From contig JANQUM010000183.1 in the NCBI GenBank assembly GCA_030731175.1, positions 1 to 6,493 on the forward strand: DNA of 6,493 bases. The letters are read 5' to 3'. Within the stretch, counting starts at the first letter, position 1, and every line of letters begins with the position of its first letter. This document shows positions 6,447 to 6,493 of the stretch, piece by piece. The notes beneath the pieces were generated by a model. The model was not told the DNA's origin. It saw only the letters and a list, made by a program, of their open reading frames with translations, and ran no database searches. The position numbers were made by a program, and so were the translations under genes. Source of the DNA: Spirosomataceae bacterium. Its GTDB lineage: Bacteria > Bacteroidota > Bacteroidia > Cytophagales > Spirosomataceae.

Positions 6447-6493
6447 TTACCAAACGGTGATGCGTTCGCTTTCGGGTTTGTACATTTTATCGC
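6447..6493 (-). CDS. C-terminal end of an unidentified leftward gene (partial)
   Basis: Reading the minus strand from 6491 gives 14 codons, DKMYKPESERITVW, then TAA at 6449-6447. The other two minus-strand frames do not make a better case: one hits TAA at once, the other reads through into the hairpin. Support comes mainly from the terminator placed 6 bp after the stop codon with its U-tract on this strand. Ending in Val-Trp is distinctive but I do not recognise the family from so short a tail. The gene converges on the Omp85 gene and its body lies right of the window. Confidence 0.65.
   Translation of the reverse strand, partial: DKMYKPESERITVW

Overview
The window looks like a chromosomal segment of a Bacteroidota bacterium, perhaps a Cytophagales-type environmental genus; the genus is a guess. 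The phylum call rests on an outer-membrane TonB-dependent receptor with an N-terminal carboxypeptidase-regulatory-like domain, secretory signal peptides ending in the common Bacteroidota form S-F-S-Q, H-S-Q or F-G-Q, A/T-rich leaders with no Shine-Dalgarno sequence, and a moderately low G+C content. Nothing points to a mobile element, prophage, CRISPR array, tRNA or rRNA.

Layout from left to right: (1) 1-1070, minus strand: the N-terminal 356 residues of a TonB-dependent receptor whose barrel runs off the left edge. (2) 1071-1239: a 169-bp divergent promoter region with a 13-bp palindrome and an unusual density of AACT/AGTT tetramers. (3) 1240-4377, plus: a full-length, signal-peptide-bearing GH2 beta-galactosidase of the LacZ type with every catalytic motif present. 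(4) 4430-5146, plus: a cytosolic short-chain dehydrogenase/reductase with an intact active site, 52 bp downstream and possibly co-transcribed. (5) 5147-5268: a 122-bp spacer with an inverted repeat and perhaps its own promoter. (6) 5269-6384, plus: a short Omp85/BamA-superfamily outer-membrane barrel with no POTRA domains. (7) 6412-6441: a strong hairpin whose U-tract lies on the minus strand. It terminates (8) a minus-strand gene of which only the last 14 codons (6447-6493) are in the window.

A modest functional story is possible. The receptor and the exported beta-galactosidase share a regulatory region, so they may serve uptake and hydrolysis of a galactoside, but no SusD partner or sugar regulator is visible. 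The SDR and the Omp85 barrel have no clear metabolic link to them. I do not see a clearly new multi-gene system. The items most worth checking are the half-site cluster in the divergent promoter, the POTRA-less Omp85 barrel, and the pairing of a non-SusC receptor with LacZ.
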